From NCBI GenBank assembly GCA_023525715.1, contig CM042013.1:77874994-77938993 (forward strand): a stretch of 64,000 bases of DNA, given 5' to 3'. Below the pieces are notes generated by a model, which worked only from the letters and a program-made list of their open reading frames with translations, did not search any database and was not told the DNA's origin. This DNA comes from Cichorium intybus (lineage: Eukaryota > Streptophyta > Magnoliopsida > Asterales > Asteraceae). A program made the position numbers and the translations under genes. Below, in pieces: positions 36,675 through 48,450 of this stretch (the first letter of the stretch is position 1; the number at the start of each line of letters is the position of its first letter).

Positions 36675-37180
36675 GGTGTCGACGCATGTATACAATGTTG
36701 GCTCCCCATAGCCTCTAGCGAATGCACCCCCGTGTCTACTCTGAAGTACTCCCTAATGCACGGAACTGTCATGATGATCGGCTCGCCTCTGATGCTCCCA
36801 ATCAACTGTGTGTTTTCTAATCCCCCGTTATCCTGTCTCCTCAGCATCTGCGTCCATTCTCTAACCAAATCCATGTGTATAGCCTGGGTATCAAAATCGA
36901 GCACCCCTCCTCATCCGTACTCCTCAGAGACCTCTATAATGTGGAAGCCTCTGAATGAGTCGCAGTCTACTGCGCGCTCCACCTGCATGCGCGTCTCTGG
37001 ATGGGTGAACTCGTATAACACGGGTTGGATATCCTTGGGGTGCTCACTCAGGCGTGCATATCTCTCGTTCCATTGGACCGGCTCGGGGGATGGCTCTCGT
37101 TGTCTACGAGGTCCTCAAGATGTCGACACTGCAGCAAATGTTTTGGCCCTAGCATTTCTCCCAGAGGTACGTCTTGGCTG
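36675..37180 (-). pseudogene. Third ORF of Athila-like element 2, truncated by the solo LTR
   Basis: Minus-strand frame with stops, starting with a basic segment (QPRRTSGRNARAKTF, near 37170) preceded by GATTGTGTAG, a possible splice acceptor. Then VQWNERYARLSEHP, DSFRGFHIIEVSEEYG, and the open piece 36665-36904 with MDLVREWTQML, IRGEPIIMTVPCIREYF. The arrangement (VRE...RG..I....IRE) recalls the putative plant transposon protein family found in this slot of some Athila/Tat elements, rather than the ORF seen at 2670-3980. Family call tentative. Cut at 36669. Confidence 0.45.
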
Positions 37181-39559
37181 CTTCTACACAATCACCAAAA
37201 TACAACTTTTTACCATCAAACACATTTAAATGTCATAATTAATAACGTGTTTGAGTCAGTTGGCAACATGGTTCCTACACAGCGAAATACGCACAACAAT
37301 CCAAAAATTTTCAGTTACCCATGCTATTTCCATGTTTTCCCACCGGATAAAAATTTCCATATTTGTAAATAACAGCTGCCAGCAAAAACAAATTCTGTAC
37401 TGATAAATTCCAGACTGTCGTTTCAGCGCAATTTTAACAGTCTAGAATTTTTATGATCAGCATCATTCGTTCTAAACATCATAACTAGACCTGGAAAACG
37501 TGTTGTGTCGTGTCGAATTCATGTCATGTCGTGTCAACCCGTTTATTTTCGTGTCGAGTTCGTGTCGATTTTTGGGATTGACCTTGTAAATATGTCATGT
37601 CACTTTCCGAGTTGAAACACTAAGTAGGTTGAAAGACTAGGAGTTTAGGAGATGAAAAAGAAAACATGAAAATCTAGTAATAGAAGTTGAGGAGAAAATC
37701 TACGCTAAGTTTAGATAGTAATATTAAAGTATTAGGAGTCAAGGAGACGAATGACGAGATTGCGAGGAGGAGGGAGAGACCTAGTTGGACTGTGGAGTAT
37801 GAGTGAGATAAGAAAAAAGTGAAAATGAATTCATGACCTGGGTTGCTAAACGACCTCCACATTATAAAACACGTCAACCGGAAGTTTTTCTTTTAAATAT
37901 GGTCTTGGTTTTTGACTTGTACAATTTACATAAGAATTAGAAAAACTTGAATATAAATAAACGGGTCATTTTCGAGTTGAATGTTTCGACCGTGACATTA
38001 CCCGTTTAATTATCGTGTCGTGTCGTGTCAACCCGTTTAATTAAACGGGTTGAAATCTCTTACTCAAACTCGTTTATTTTGTGTCGAGATCGTATCGGGT
38101 TGTCTTGTCGTGTCATTTTTTGCCACCTCTAATCATAACTAACAACATTTCGAAATATCAAAACCATAGCTGCAATTTTTCATATTTTTTCGAATTTCAG
38201 ACAGTATCGCGCAAATTTTTTTCGAACACACAAAATCTCATATCTGTAAAAACTAACTATGTAGGAACCTAGTACTAGCAAAACCCAACAATACTTCAAG
38301 ATTTTAGGCACTAAATCAACCTACAAATGCTATTTTCGGCTATGAACAAGAGCACACCAAATTTTCGAAATTAACCTACAAATCTTGGAAATCATAAGCA
38401 CATACCTTGGATTCTTGGTGTAGCTAAGTGGAGAAAGCAATGTATTGACACAAACACACAAAAAGGTCGAAAATTTTGAAACCCTAGGTTCGGACTTCTC
38501 AAAAAATCTCCCAAAATCAAGTGTGTTTTTAGTTGTAATATTCAAAATCTGACTTGGTTTGGTGTTTGGTGGAGGAATTTTGCAAGAAAAATGAGAGAAA
38601 ATGACCTTGTTTGAAGCTTGAAATCGCAAAAAGGGTGCAGGGGATCGGCTTGGAGAAGAAGGGAGGAAAGAGGTGCACTTTGTGGTCTAAAATGCAGCAT
38701 AAAACGCCCGATATAAGGCCGGCGTCCCACGCGGCGTCCCAGACGCTGGCGTGGGACGTTGGGTGTTTTTTGTGGGATTTTTGTGTGCGTTTTTTCTGGG
38801 CCAAACTCGAGTCAGGTCTGTCGGTGTCCTAGAGGGCGTCCCAGACGCTGCCCGGGATGCTGGGCGTTTTTCAGCGTTTTAATTATGCGAAAAAAATTTC
38901 AACTTAATTCCATCAGACATTGCAGCGTTTTAGACGGCGTCCCATATGCTGGTTGGGACGCTAGGTGTTTACCAGCGTATTTTCCATCCGTTTTCTGACC
39001 TTTGCTGGACATTTTCCGGGGACCCAATGTTTTTGCTCAACACTATCGAAAATTTGGGTTTTAACACTTTTAACACCCCCTCCCCAACTTTAGACATTGG
39101 ATCGTCCTCGATTCAAAATTTAAAAATAAAAATGAGAAAATAAAAAAACAACAAAAACACGAAAATACACGGGTTGCCTCCCGAGAAGCGCTAAGTTTAA
39201 CGCTTCATCTAGACGGGTTACCTCAGAGCAAAGACTAAGTGACGTATACGGATTGTTCTTATAGAAAATCAACTCGTGCGATTTGTACCTCGTTGCATGT
39301 GGTGGATGAAATGTACAGCTTGAGACGGTGCCCATTTACCATGAATGATTCGCCTTTTTCATCTTAGATTTCAATGGCTCCGTGAGCGACTTTGACAATC
39401 TCGAATGGTCTCGACCATTTGCTTTTTAATTTTTCGGGAAAAAGCTTTAAACATGAATTGAAAACCCACACTTTTTGTCCTTTTTCAAACTTTTTGACTT
39501 TTAGTTTTGCATCGTGCATGCTTTCATCTTGGACTTGTATGTGATCGCACTGTTCTATG
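37181..39559 (-). other. Spacer between pol and the third ORF of Athila-like element 2
   Basis: No gene. It carries a hAT MITE (37486-38131). GC-rich words built on GGCGTCCCAGACGCT with inverted partners lie at 38715-38980. The conserved post-pol motif on the minus strand (core GTTAAACTTAGCGCTTCT...GGGAGGCAACCC) is at 39170-39201. 39202-39559 is the degenerate end of the pol C-terminus. Confidence 0.6.
37486..38131. mobile_element. hAT-type MITE, 646 bp
   Basis: Ends TAGACCTGGAAAA and, read in reverse, TAGAGGTGGCAAAA. Flanked by a perfect 8-bp duplication ATCATAAC (37478-37485 and 38132-38139). Subterminal GTGTCGTGTC repeats on both arms. No coding content. Confidence 0.85.
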
Positions 39560-42500
39560 CTTCATCTCAGTGTTCTTCAAGTTCCCTCAATTGTAACTTC
39601 CGTTCCTTACCCGCACGATCATATTCCAGATTGACTTCTTTAATGGCCCACAAGGCTCGGTGTGCTAACTCAACCGGCAAATGACACCCTTTTCCATAAA
39701 CAAGTCGGTAAGGAGTTGTGCCAATCGGAGTTTTAAAAGCAGTCTGATAAGCCCAAAGCGCATCGTCTAATCGAAGCGACCAATCTTTGCAGTCGGGCCT
39801 AACGGTTTTTTGTAAAATTTCTTTGATTTGCCGATTAGACACTTCAACTTGCCCACTAGTTTGGGGATGATACGTTGTAGCAATTTTATGGTTCACATCG
39901 TATTGTTTGAGAAGTTTGTCGAATTTAAAAAATTTAAAATGCGAACCCCCATCATTGGTGATTACACGAGGGATGCCATGTCTAGCAAAAATATTTTTTT
40001 TGACAAACTAACAAACAACATGGTGATCATTAGTTTTGGTGGCCTCAGCTTCAATCCACTTTGAGACATAGTCAACGTCCACCAAAATATAGATATTACC
40101 GAAAGAGGTAGGAAAGGGACCCATAAAGTTGATTCCCCACACATCAAAAATTTCGACCACCAAGATGGGGTTTAATGGCATTTGGTCTCTTTTTGAGATC
40201 CCCCAACTTGTTGGCACTTGATGCAAGATTTAACAAAATTATGAGCATCTTTAAAAATTGTGGGCCAAAAGAAGCCGGAATCGACAACCTGATGACCCGT
40301 CCTTTTGGCACTAAACTGGCCACCGTAAGCGTAAGAATGACAGTGTGCAAGTAAATCTAGAATCTCGTGATCAGGAACGCATCTTCTAATCATCTGGTCG
40401 CGGCCCACTTTGAACAAATCTGGATCATCCCATATGAACCGCCTAGCATGTGCCAAAAAAATGTTTCTGTTGTTGTTTCGTCCAATGCTCAGGCATTTTT
40501 CCAACTGCCATAAAATTAACATAGTTAGCAAACCATGGCACTTTATTTATAGAAAACAGTTGTTCATCCGAAAAAAAAGTCTCGAATTTCATCTGTTGAA
40601 GTATTATTCACATGAATGGGAAGTCGTGAAAGATGATCTGCTACTACGTTTTCTGAGCCTTTTTTGTCTTAAATTTTCTAAATCAAATTCTTGTAGTAGC
40701 AAGATCTAACAAATATGGTCTGAAAAGACAACAACCTTTGACCCCCAAACATACGAAGGAAACTTATCTAACGAAAAGACAACCGCAAGCAACTCTTTTT
40801 CCGTAATTGTATAATTCAATTGAGCATCCGAAAAAGTTTTTCTTGCATAAGAAATTACAACAGGCTTTTTATTCACCCGTTGTCCCAAAACAGCACCAAC
40901 CGCATAATCACTTGCATCACACATAATTTCAAACGGTTGAGACCAATCAGGTGATTGCAAGTTTGGTGCTTGAGAAAGTTGTTTCTTTAGAATTTCGAAT
41001 GATTTTAGACATGATTCATCAAAAGAAAAAGGTGCGTCCTTTAAAAGAAAATTGCATAAAGGTTTGGAAATTGCACTAAAATCTTTGATGAATTGTCTAT
41101 AAAACCCGGCGTGCCCTAGAAAAGAGCGCACACCTTTGACATTCGTGGGAGGTGGTAATGAAGCAATGAGTTGTACTTTGGCCCGGTCAACTTCAAAACC
41201 TTTTTTTCAGAAACAAGATGTCCAAGTACAACCCCTTGCTTGACCATAAAATGACTTTTTTCCCAACTCAATACCAAATTTGACTCCGTTCAACGTTTTA
41301 AAATTTTTTCAAGTTGTTGGAGACAAGAATCAAAATCAGATTAAAATATAGAAAAATCGTCCATAAAAATTTCTAAAGACTCCCCGACCATATCTGAAAA
41401 AAAATACTTGTCATAAGCCTTTGAAAAGTGGCCTGGGCATTACATAACCTAAATGGCATTCACCGAAAAGCAAAAGTACCGTAAGGGCATGTGAATGTTG
41501 TCTTAGCTTGGTCCCTAGGGTGAATGGCTATCTGGTTGTAACCAGAATATCCATCAAGAAAACGGTAAAAATTGTGACCGGACAATTTTTCTATAATTTG
41601 ATCATTAAACGGTAAAGGAAAATGGTCTTTCGAAGTAGCCGCGTTTAATTTGCAGTAATCAATACAAACTCTCCACCCGGTTACCGGCCGGGTGGTAACC
41701 TTTTCACCGTTTTCCATCTCTACTATCGTGATGCCAGCCTTTTTAGGAACGGTTTGGGTTGGGCTGACCCAAGTGTTGTCGGATATTGGATACACGATTC
41801 CGGCATCCAACCACTTCAAAACTTCTTTCTTGACGACTTCACGCATGTTTGGATTCAACCGTCTTTAAGTGTCGCGTGATGGTTTTGCGGACGGGTCGGT
41901 AATGATCCTATGCATGCAAATTGCTGGACTGATTCCTTTGAGATCTGCTATTGTCCACCCAACTACAGCTTTGTAAATGTGCAACACCTTCATCAATGCC
42001 TCTTCTTGCTCTTTTGTCAGATCTACTACGATAATCACCGGGAGAGTCTCATTCTAGCCCAGAAAAGCATAATTGAGATGGTCCAGTAATTTCTTCAATT
42101 CCACAACAGGTGGTTGCTCCAATGACGGCTTCATCTTTGAATCAATGGAAGTCGGGAGAGCATCAATCGGGTTGGACCAAGTGGATCATAAAACAATCAC
42201 CATGATTTGGGGGGTTAGCATTTGGTCTAAAGGCTTGTAGTCTCAGCTTGTGGTTGCCAGAATTCACATCAATTGCAGCGTCTCGTACACTTATTTGGGC
42301 ATTGACAGTGGCCAAAAAGGGACGACCAAGAATGACATTTTGTTGTTTGTCCTTGGATTACGTATCCGAATCGATGACAACAAAATCAACGGGATAGTAA
42401 AAGTCTTCCAATTTAACAATGACATCCAACAAAATTCCTCTAGGGAGTTTGAGTGACAAATCAGCCATGTCAACAGAAAAATCAGTGGGTTGTAAAGGAC

Positions 42501-43637
42501 CAAACTCATATTTGTCATACAAACTTCCCGGAAGAACATTGATCCTAGCACCAAGATCAAGAAGCCCCCTTTTTATTTTAATATTTCGAATTTCAAAAAT
42601 GATCAAGGGTGCTCCGGGATCTTTGAGCTTGGGTGGAAGAGACCCCAAAAACACGGCATTAACATGTGCTGTGCTATTGCCCTTTGTGGGGATTTGATGA
42701 CGTCTTTTGTGTGTGCACAAACCTTTAAGGTATTTTGCATAAGCCGAAGTTTGCTTAATCACATCGATAAGTGGGAGATTGATTTTTACTTAACTAAAAG
42801 TTTCCCAAATATCATCCGATTGAGGCCTATTTTTTCCAAAAACAAATTTTTCGGGTTACTCTAAAGTTATTGGGTAGGGGGTGGTATTATCCTCCACATA
42901 CCCCTTCCCAACTTTAGGCTCATCTGATTCATGCATTTTTCCTTTAAGTTTGGTTTTTTATGGATCTTTTTCATTAGCAACTTTTGAATTTTTCACACTT
43001 TTATCATTTTCTGATTCATCATCAGAAGATACATAATCTTCCACCACCACCTCATCATCGGGTGGTGTAGGCTTATGCACATTATTATCAAAAGTTTTTC
43101 CATTATGCAAAATTTTTACCTCGTTGACGTCTGACTGATTTGAATTGCTTGTTGAAGATCTCGCATGTTGCGGATTGACTTATGTAGTGCCTGGAAAATT
43201 CCCCGGTGGTCGCCGATTCATTTGCTCCGCTAATTGCCTAACTTTTTTCTCTAATGCCGTGATAGATTTTGAGTTAACTTTAGTCCGATTGAAACCCTAC
43301 TTCATCAATTCCATCATCTGATCAAGCTTCTTGTCGATTGAAGAGTCGTTTGGTTTTTCTTGATTGCGTTGAGTTGATGGTGGACCCCATTTTGATTTTG
43401 GTTTGTGTTGTTGTTGGAATTATTGCCCCTCCAATTGGAATTTTCATTCGTGTTGTTGTTCCTCCAATTCGTATTTGAGTTGTTGTTTCTCCACCGGTCA
43501 TTGTTGTTTTGGTTGTTGTAATTGCCTCTTTGTGGTGAGGGTCTATAAGCATTCTGATTGTCATCTTTAAAATCAAGATGGTCACCAGAAGAGTAGAATA
43601 CTTCTTCAACATCTTCTTCTTCATCATCGGTGTGTGC
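39560..43637 (-). pseudogene. Athila-like element 2: gag C-end, protease, RT, RNase H, integrase (decayed)
   Basis: Read on the minus strand from 43637. Asn-rich gag tail (43314-43637). Aspartic protease with DLGARINVLPGSLYD (about 42500-42580) in the open piece 42358-42762. RT from 41858 (WRVCIDYCKLN, FPLPFNDQIIE, GYSGYNQI), with the catalytic segment read as FMDDFSI near 41350-41370. RNase H from 41131 (MCDASDYAVGAVLG), broken at about 40706. Zinc-binding integrase part 40172-40531. Integrase core 40008-40226 in which the first catalytic Asp is Asn (GINFMGP). C-terminal part 39567-39896 keeping GQVEVSNR. Multiple stops and frameshifts, plus a deletion in RNase H. Its gag continues at 60296 beyond the CACTA insertion. 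Confidence 0.88.
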
Positions 43638-44225
43638 CACTACAAGAAAACAGCCAAATAGCAACGGAAAGGTGCTACGGAAGACCTTTCCGTAGCCAGA
43701 TTGCTACGGTTTATGTTACAGAATGACTTTCCGTAGCAAATTTACTACGACATTTGCCACGAAATGAAATTTCCGTAGCGAACACAAGAATAACTACGAT
43801 TTTTGTCACGAAATCAAATTCCGTTGCTATATTGCTACCAATTTTGCTATGGACTGGATTTTCGTTGCTATTTAGCTACGAAAATATCTAAGAAAATACA
43901 TTCCGTGGTTATTTTGCTACGAAAATACAATCCGTGGTTATTTTGCTACGGAATTATAATCCGTTGTTATTTTGCTACGAAATTAATTTTCGTAGCTGAT
44001 TTGGTATGAAATGAATTTCCGTAGATAAGTAGCTACAGAAATTTTCTACGGAATTGTGGTCCGTAGTTGTTTTGCAATGGAATCAATATACGTTGGTACC
44101 CTTGTTACGAATTTTGTTACGTCCTTTATTTCCATAGATATTTAGCTATGGAACTTGTTATTATAAAAATTTAGCAACGCAATTTTGTTACGAAACTAGT
44201 GTAGCTATGGAATTTATTTTTAGGT
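43638..44225. repeat. Left subterminal repeat region of the CACTA element
   Basis: About 20 degenerate copies of GCTACGGAA-like units (also TTCCGTAGC) spaced by 15-40 nt, in both orientations. Likely transposase-binding region by analogy with En/Spm. Confidence 0.8.
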
Positions 44226-44547
44226 GAATTTCGTATATACCCTCGTTAAACAGTAAAATATCGTATTTGCCCGGCCTAAAATCTAAATTTCGTATTTACC
44301 CTTTTTAACTTACAAAATATCGTATATACCCAAACCTTTATTTTAAATATTTTTTATAATTTATAATCATTTTCATATTATATAATCGTTGTAATTTAAA
44401 TAAAGGAAAAAGATAGACTATTTTACCCTTAAGTAACAAAACGTTTTGTATTGACCATATTGCCCCTAGGGGTGAGCGTTATTCGAATTAAACCGCAAAA
44501 CCACGCAAACCGAACCTTATGCGGTTTACGGTTTCGGGTTATACGGT
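44226..44547. other. CACTA interior: short tandem text, no gene
   Basis: Four to five repeats of ATTTCGTATATACCC-like units (44228-44335), then AT-rich DNA. A GGGGTGAGCG...AACCGC-rich stretch starts at 44468, like the end of another DNA element, and continues after the nested CACTA element at 46598-46700. Confidence 0.5.
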
Positions 44548-46597
44548 CACTACCAGAAAAAATGTCTTTAATAACTGACATTGTCAGTCATTAAAGGGTA
44601 TAAATGACAGACAAATATATGTCATTGAAAGCTCAGTCATAAATGAAAAATGACAGACATTTGTCTATCATATATTTACGACATACATTTATGACAAACA
44701 ATTATGACATACAATTACGACAAATATTAACGACTGATCATTTGTAAGTCGTAATTGTTTTCTAATTTTTTAAAAATTATTGTGACATTTTGTATCTCAT
44801 GAATTTACGTTTTTATAAAAAAAAAATTATATTCTTCTAAATATACTAACATTTAAATAAATCACATTAAATTTCCCATGATGAAAATATATCATATATA
44901 CAAAAAAAATCCATTACAAAAAGAGTATAGCTTGTCAATTACATAATAAAGATCATCAAAATTAAAAGACTAGCGATATTCATTTTCCTTATGTCCACAA
45001 GTTTGTTCACTTCAACACCAAATATTATTCTCATTGTGTGGGTTTTACATGAAAAGAAAGCTTCCCAAGCACAGGACATTCCTGGAAAAAAAATTCACAA
45101 ACAAGAAACAAGGTAACAATGTTCGAAATATATAGAGAATAAAGCAAGGAAAAAAACTCAAAGAATTAAAAGACGCATTCTGATTATAAAACAAATGACA
45201 ATACTTGCGACATATATGAATTAAAAGACGCATTCTGATTATAAACCATCTTGATTATACATACCCCATTTGTTACACAGAATAGGATTGAAAGAAAAGA
45301 ATGTAAATATCTAGAATCATAAAAATATTAAGACCCTTGATGAATGGTAACCCAAATCCTTTCCAAGAAGGAAAATCAGTTCAAAAGAAATAACAAAAAA
45401 ATGAATTTATAGAAAACAAACAAACAAACCTTGGACACCATCTGAGTATACCTTTTGGATCCGTATGGATGAACTTATGAGCAAATCCAATAAAGTGCAT
45501 AACCAAGGAACTATAGAAAAAGGTATTTTAATAACACAAAGCCTTGCCAAGAGGATGAATATCGATATGGTTTAGATATATTAACTGTCTTCATTGAATC
45601 TCTTTTCATATTATCTCTATTCACATCAAGCTCTTGAAATTCATCCAAGAGTTCCAACAACCAATAAAAAACGTGTCCCTGGAATGAAATCCATTTCAAA
45701 TTTGAAATAAAGATAACAAAAGTGTTGAAAAAATACCAAAATATTATAAGCAACCTCTAAGTGACATTTTATCGAACATCTAGTGGATGCAAAAATACCC
45801 AACCTAAGGTAAGGAACTGGAATTTACCAATATTAACAACCACTCCTCGGGGTGGTTTGGTAGTGGTGATGGGTGGTCAGCCGGCGGTGCATCAGCGGCC
45901 AACCGACAGTGAGGTTCGGTAGGTCGGGAAAGACGGGAAAAACATAATCTCTTTTTGCTGCAATAGAGTATAAACACAAGGGATGTTCGTGGCTGGAGCT
46001 AAACACAATCTGCACCACCTCTTTCATGGTGGTTTTAGGGCGGCGGCAATGTGGAATCCGACAGTTATCGGATTTCGACTTACAGAGAAGCGACCAGCAA
46101 GACACAATAGCGAGAGTGCGAAGTATTTTTTTTCTCGGTAGATTGTGGTACACGACTACACCACGGATGAGAGATCGACATCAATCGACGAAGACAAATT
46201 AGGGCGGGGCTTGACGACGAAGAGGAGAGATACCGGACATGATGAAGTGTGGAATACGGAGAGAGTCCATATGCGTTTTTGTGTTTGGAATGTTGATTCA
46301 CAAATTAAAATCATGTCACGTTGCCCTAGTTTGGAAAATTACAAAAAGTTGAAAAAAATTGGGGGTAATCTTCCCGCTATATTTTGCTTCAAAATTTTCA
46401 ATTTTTGACGGTTAAAGATGTATATGTCATAAATTTTAACAAAAGACGACGTCATTTTATGGTATACATTTGTGTCTGTCATAAATATCTAAAATTTTAC
46501 AAAAAATGACTTATTTTTTATGACATGCGTTTTTGTCGGTCATAAAAAATTGTATGTCATTGTTTGTCGGTCATTAAAAATCCTTTTTCTAATAGTG
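44548..46597. mobile_element. Nested CACTA element, 2050 bp, non-autonomous
   Basis: Ends CACTACCAGAAAAA and, read in reverse, CACTATTAGAAAAA, flanked by the perfect 3-bp duplication GGT (44545-44547 and 46598-46600). Subterminal units of the TGACAGACAT/ATGTCATAAA kind are at 44575-44740 and 46410-46590. The interior ORFs are short and unrecognized. Confidence 0.85.
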
Positions 46598-46775
46598 GGT
46601 TAATGGTTCGTTTAACGGGTTAAGTGGTTTGTTTAAGCGGTTTACGGGTTCGGTTTGCGGTTTGGGAAAAATTAAACGATGCCCGCCCGAAAACCGTTTA
46701 AGAGTTATTATATTAAATATAAATAAAATATATTAATTATTAAATTACCTCTATACCCTTTACTCCTTTTGGTTA

Positions 46776-48236
46776 TGTTGAAAATAATATTTTTGTATGT
46801 GACCATCACTGAAATAAGATGAACTGTTTTTATTTTATCTGACAAATATTATCAGTTTATTTCAGGTTGCATGGACTCGAGATCAAAAACAAGAATGAAT
46901 CAAGACGCAAGAAACCTTGAGAAAACAACCAAACCTGAGGAAGTAATGCTACGAACCAAAGAGCAAAATACAAAATATCACACTGCTACAGCAATCACGA
47001 CGCGACAGAAGGCATGGTCGCGACGTGAAGAAAAACCAAAACGCAAAGTCCAGATTGCTACAGCGATCGCGACGCGACGGCCAGCACGGTCGCGACGCGA
47101 AGACCTCCAACGCGAAGACCTTGGACGCGACACCACCAACTTTTCAATCGCGAGACTACCAACCCAACGCACTAACCAGTGGCCGACCAAAAGCAACCCG
47201 ACACACGCACCTTCGCGACGCGACGGAAGACCTGGTCGCGACGCGAACACTGTTCTCAGCAACTATAAATAAGAAGCTCACCTCTTGCCATTCTTGTGCA
47301 GAAAATAAAACCTTACACCACACCATACACATTCAAGTACCAATACATCAAGATTAACCTACGTCCAAAGAGCAAGAAAACCTGCCAAAACTCTCTAGAA
47401 AACTCTTTTCAACCAAAGAAAATCCACATCCAAACAAACACCAAACAAAACCGCTACACCCATACTCTACCCGACACCAAACAAAACCTCTACCCGACAC
47501 CAAACAAAACCTCTTCCCAACACCAAACAAAACCTCTACCCGACACCAAACTTCAAACCTCTAAACAACCTCAACCCGAATACCAAACTACAAAACCTAC
47601 ACACCCTCTACCAAATACATACACCACGAAAACTAAACCACAAAAACCCCATGCATCTCAATTAAACCGACACCAAAAACCCATTTCACCAAACACCAAA
47701 AACTACAAAACCTCATCCTACCGTAAAGAACAAGAATCGACGCTTCAAAGAAAACACCATCTTCCTCAGCTATCGATAAGTTCTTTTGAAATTATCTGTG
47801 TCGTTATTGATTTATTTAACCTGTTATAAATCAACTGTACCAAATATCCAATACATCTGAATTGAACCTTGACAACGAAAACATATGTGGACTGTATTTA
47901 ACCGAGACATCTAACTTCTAACTTCTAACTTCTAACTTCTAACCTTTTTATTTATTGTAAAAACACTTTATCGTTGATAATGGCGTTTATTACATCTAAC
48001 CTCTAACTTCTAACATTTACTTTATTTACCGCTTTCTGTCCATTTAAATACTGTCTAGATTAAATTTACCGCTTTATTTTACTTATTTATAGTTTTCAGT
48101 AACTTAGTTTTAGTTTATATTTATTCTGAAACTCTTATTTATTCCGCATAGTATAGATAAAATACATAACTGTCACACAGTAATCGGCTTAATAACCCTT
48201 ATTCGTGGAGATCGGTTATCGTATTTTTTTTCAACA
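46776..48236 (+). repeat. LTR1 of the three-LTR element
   Basis: TGTTGAAAAT...TTTTTCAACA. U3 holds GTCGCGACGCGA words (46996-47246). TATA box at 47264-47272. R/U5 is C/A-rich with repeated ACACCAAACAAAACCTCT units (47430-47560) and (CTAACTT)n at 47909-47943. The ORFs of 94-177 aa inside recur in all LTR copies and are not considered genes. Confidence 0.95.
47264..47272 (+). promoter_or_regulatory. TATA box of LTR1 (also at 51951-51959 and 56644-56652)
   Basis: TATAAATAA preceded by GCAAC, 17 nt after the last GTCGCGACGCGA word (47235-47246). The same arrangement occurs in the other two LTRs and, with a different GC word, in the Athila-like LTR at 5071-5133. Confidence 0.7.
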
Positions 48237-48237
48237 A

Positions 48238-48250
48238 TTGGTATCAGAGC
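48238..48250 (+). promoter_or_regulatory. Primer-binding site, interior 1
   Basis: TTGGTATCAGAGC directly after LTR1, complementary to the initiator tRNA-Met 3' end. Confidence 0.9.
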
Positions 48251-48450
48251 TCGTGTGATTTAGTTTGAAATTTTTGTCGAAAACTTTATTTGTGTAGCGT
48301 TTTTATAACCAACCAATAAGTTTTCCTTAAAAATTTCATTTTAATATCACTTGTTCAAAATCCTTTCAAAACCTAAAAAAAAAAAATTTAAAAAAAAATT
48401 AAAAAAAATTAAAATCTTAAAATTTTCAAAAAAAAATAAACAACCCAAAA

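Noticed and set aside
37130..37180. Histone-H3-like text (QPRRTSGRNARAKTF) at the start of the third ORF
   Set aside because: Only a short run of basic residues looks alike; what follows has no histone fold and matches a retroelement ORF.
36600..37229. 209-aa plus-strand ORF
   Set aside because: Antisense shadow of the third ORF of Athila-like element 2, and it runs across the solo LTR boundary.
45833..46301. Minus-strand ORFs of 73-106 aa in the small CACTA element
   Set aside because: No domain recognized and overlapping frames; not enough to claim a captured gene.
46871..47829. ORFs of 94-177 aa inside the SIRE-like LTRs (also at 51558-52516 and 56251-57209)
   Set aside because: They overlap in several frames and on both strands, come from the GTCGCGACGCGA words and C/A-rich repeats, and are conserved only because the LTR copies are recent.
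48238..48250. tRNA-like sequence near TGGTATCAGAGC (also 52925, 31357, 7469)
   Set aside because: These are primer-binding sites complementary to the 3' end of tRNA-Met; no tRNA gene body is present.
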